Positions 62,616 to 64,000 of a stretch of DNA of 64,000 nucleotides are shown piece by piece (the stretch's first letter is position 1; each line of letters opens with the position of its first letter). The stretch covers positions 1 through 64,000 of the forward strand of contig NZ_JACJPF010000050.1 of NCBI RefSeq assembly GCF_014695915.1, read 5' to 3'. A program made the translations under genes and the position numbers. The stretch comes from Trichocoleus sp. FACHB-40 (GTDB taxonomy: Bacteria > Cyanobacteriota > Cyanobacteriia > Cyanobacteriales > FACHB-T130). The notes below the pieces were generated by a model that was given only the letters and a program-made list of their open reading frames with translations, did no database searches and had not been told where the DNA came from.

Positions 62616-62999
62616 CCCGTTAAAACAAGTTAAAACTTTGAGAAGTTCTATATTTTAGTCAGTGAAAACTGACTTTAAGTATTAGCCAGAACTTTAGGAC
62701 AGACATTAAGGCTAATTGTAACCCTTGGTACTTGACCTTAAAATAGGTGATATTGGTGGCAAAAATAAAAAATTCATAAAAATAAGCTAATTTTCAGATG
62801 TTAAGGTTTAATAGTGTCTTGATAGTTGCCTAAGCTACGAATTTCAGGTTTTGTGGGGGTTTTTATGTCGATTTGCCACAATGCTTGCAAAGCCTCATTT
62901 ATCCAGCATTCAACTGGTCAACAGTCCCACGCGATCGCTTTGTTGCCCCATTCGCGTTTAACTAATGTAAATTACTCTTATATTACCGACGGCTATTAT

Positions 63000-63272
63000 A
63001 TGAGCAATCTTGTTTATTCCGAGTGGGAGACAATCGGAAGTGTCACCGAACTCGACGAAACCGAAGAGATTTTGAGTAAGGAACCTTACTTTTTCAATGA
63101 AGGCATCCCGATAAAGGCTGATGTTCTGAGAATAGAAAACATTTCGCCAGACGAAGAGGATGAAGATTTCGACGAAGATTTCGACGAAGATGATGAAGAT
63201 TTCGACGAAGATGAAGAATATTTAGATGAGGACGATGAAGATTTTGACGAGGAAGAGGACGAAGAAATATAG
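63000..63272 (+). CDS. Acidic protein with Asp/Glu repeats, function unknown
   Basis: About 90 aa from ATG 63000. Ordered-looking start (MSNLVYSEWETIGSVTELDE, EPYFFNEGIPIKADVLRIE), then an acidic tail of (E/D)DFDED-type repeats. A start at 62865 or 62826 (TTG) is possible. The stop TAG is immediately followed by the ATG of the CbiG gene, so the two are coupled. Unknown family. Confidence 0.6.
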   Translation: MSNLVYSEWETIGSVTELDETEEILSKEPYFFNEGIPIKADVLRIENISPDEEDEDFDEDFDEDDEDFDEDEEYLDEDDEDFDEEEDEEI

Positions 63273-64000
63273 ATGGTATTAGTTTGGCGCGAGTTTCAGC
63301 CGATAGCTGCGATCGCCACTACCCCCAGCGCCGCCAAAATATTACAGCCTCTAACTCAGGCGGCTGGTGCAACCCTTTGGATACCGAATTCCTTAACCAA
63401 TGTAGAGGCGTTGCATTCAACGTCTCTACAGGTTTATCACGGTTCTCTAAAAGACCATTTAACCGAAAATTGGCATCAACATCAGGCGTTTATTTTCTGT
63501 TTAGCAGCAGGGGCGGTGGTGCGACTGATTGCACCTTTGTTACAGGATAAATCCCGCGATCCGGCTGTGGTGGTGTTGGATGAAAATGGTAAATTTGTTA
63601 TTAGTTTGTGTAGTGGTCATCAGGGAAAAGCCGATCAATTGGCAAGAGCGATCGCGCACTCTATTAGTGCAACTCCAGTTTTAACGGGCGCATCATCTGC
63701 ATTAAAATTACCAGGTATTGATATACTCGGAGTTCCCTTTGGCTGGAGTCGCGGCGAGGGAGATTGGACAGAAGTTAGTGCAGCTGTTGCAAGAGGCGAA
63801 CTCGTTCAAGTCATTCAAGAAGCTGGCTCTACCTTGTGGCAAAATCATCTACCCCAACATCCATTTTATTTCGGATTTCCGGAATATACCGCCACTCATA
63901 AAGAAGAATCAGTTTCACCCAAAGCGAGAATCTGGATCAGTGCCGCACAGCGGCAATTTTCCAGAGAATCAGATTTACCAAAAGTACAATGGCATCCTAG
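63273..64000 (+). CDS. cbiG: Cobalamin biosynthesis protein CbiG (partial), probably fused to CobJ
   Basis: 242 codons to the window end, no stop. The CbiG N-terminal pattern is FCLAAGAVVRLIAPLLQDKS, VVVLDENGKFVISLCSGHQG, KADQLARAIAHSISATPVLT, where the conserved His is in GHQG. CbiG opens the delta-lactone of cobalt-precorrin-5A in anaerobic-type B12 synthesis. In cyanobacteria it is often fused to CobJ/CbiH; that part would be beyond the window. Follows the acidic gene with zero spacing. A palindromic repeat lies in frame near residue 45. Confidence 0.85.
   Translation, partial: MVLVWREFQPIAAIATTPSAAKILQPLTQAAGATLWIPNSLTNVEALHSTSLQVYHGSLKDHLTENWHQHQAFIFCLAAGAVVRLIAPLLQDKSRDPAVVVLDENGKFVISLCSGHQGKADQLARAIAHSISATPVLTGASSALKLPGIDILGVPFGWSRGEGDWTEVSAAVARGELVQVIQEAGSTLWQNHLPQHPFYFGFPEYTATHKEESVSPKARIWISAAQRQFSRESDLPKVQWHP
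63401..63430. repeat. GTAGAGACG palindrome inside cbiG
   Basis: TGTAGAGGCGTTG (63401-63413) and CAACGTCTCTACA (63418-63430), one mismatch. It encodes about NVEALHSTSL in the CbiG frame. Confidence 0.7.

Larger units (their letters stand above)
62471..62999. other. Intergenic region with MITE and palindrome, upstream of the acidic gene
   Basis: 529 bp. Contains the interrupted palindrome 62484-62615 and MITE copy 2 (62501-62592). The frame of the acidic protein is open back to 62826 with a possible ATG at 62865, but that extension is not protein-like in composition. Confidence 0.5.

Noticed and set aside
62826-62999. N-terminal extension of the acidic protein
   Set aside because: TTG/late ATG starts encode a His/Cys-rich segment without protein character; the compact start at 63000 is preferred, with modest confidence.
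1-64000. CRISPR arrays, rRNA operons, prophage genes
   Set aside because: None seen; the regular repeats found are 7-bp tandem units or palindromes, not direct repeats with unique spacers.

Overview
This window is chromosomal DNA from a cyanobacterium, probably a filamentous or other large-genome type. The gene content shows oxygenic photosynthesis: VIPP1/PspA, a one-helix high-light-inducible protein, zeta-carotene desaturase, MenB (phylloquinone), a plastoquinone-type solanesyl diphosphate synthase, NdhB and PrxQ. The octamer GCGATCGC (HIP1) recurs throughout, as do heptameric tandem repeats (STRR) and small dispersed palindromes, both typical of such genomes. Species cannot be fixed from the sequence alone.

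Layout. 0-5 kb: a truncated gene end, two exported PEP-CTERM proteins, an aminotransferase and a thioredoxin. 4.7-9.6 kb: tandem vipp1/pspA paralogues, a SPOR-like membrane protein, a DciA-like (DUF721) protein and a small Cys-rich protein. 9.7-17.3 kb, minus strand: menB, sds, murI, amiC and an NhaS3-type antiporter (quinone synthesis, cell wall, ion homeostasis). 17.5-24.8 kb: SIMPL protein, ssb, the mreBCD shape operon, a HAD phosphatase and ribD. 25-29.6 kb: an RRM RNA-binding protein, tRNA-Ala(CGC), a HAD hydrolase translationally coupled to a methyltransferase, and rtcB. 29.8-32.5 kb is the most accessory-like stretch: Uma2 nuclease, an unrecognised protein with an HEPN-like R-x4-H motif, a HicA/HicB toxin-antitoxin pair, and a gene remnant. 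32.5-41.5 kb: pepF, a single-domain response regulator, uvrC, an ABC-2 exporter and prxQ. 41.6-50.3 kb: cobQ, a short ferredoxin with a site-2 protease, zds with an SRPBCC gene, an acidic unknown protein, sufA and a TPR protein. 50.6-56.5 kb: M48 protease overlapping tRNA-Leu(CAA), a truncated histidine kinase behind a WD40 gene, a MerR regulator, an hli gene and ald. 56.6-64 kb: topA, remnants and Uma2, ndhB, and an acidic protein abutting a CbiG/CobJ-type gene that runs off the end.

Several real genes are too short for a 60-residue cutoff or are cut by the edge: hli (54682..54852), a 59-aa coiled-coil protein (35251..35430), a possible 42-aa membrane protein (12336..12464) and the CbiG gene (63273..64000).

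No clearly new multi-gene system stands out. The best second-look items are: a 92-bp MITE present twice in opposite orientations with 5-bp flanking direct repeats, one copy nested inside another palindromic repeat; that same palindromic repeat carried in frame inside cbiG; a 30-bp perfect palindrome inside a HAD gene; a protease gene whose 3' end is the 5' part of a tRNA gene; a small ORF that runs through its own intrinsic terminator; and the HEPN-like/HicAB cluster.
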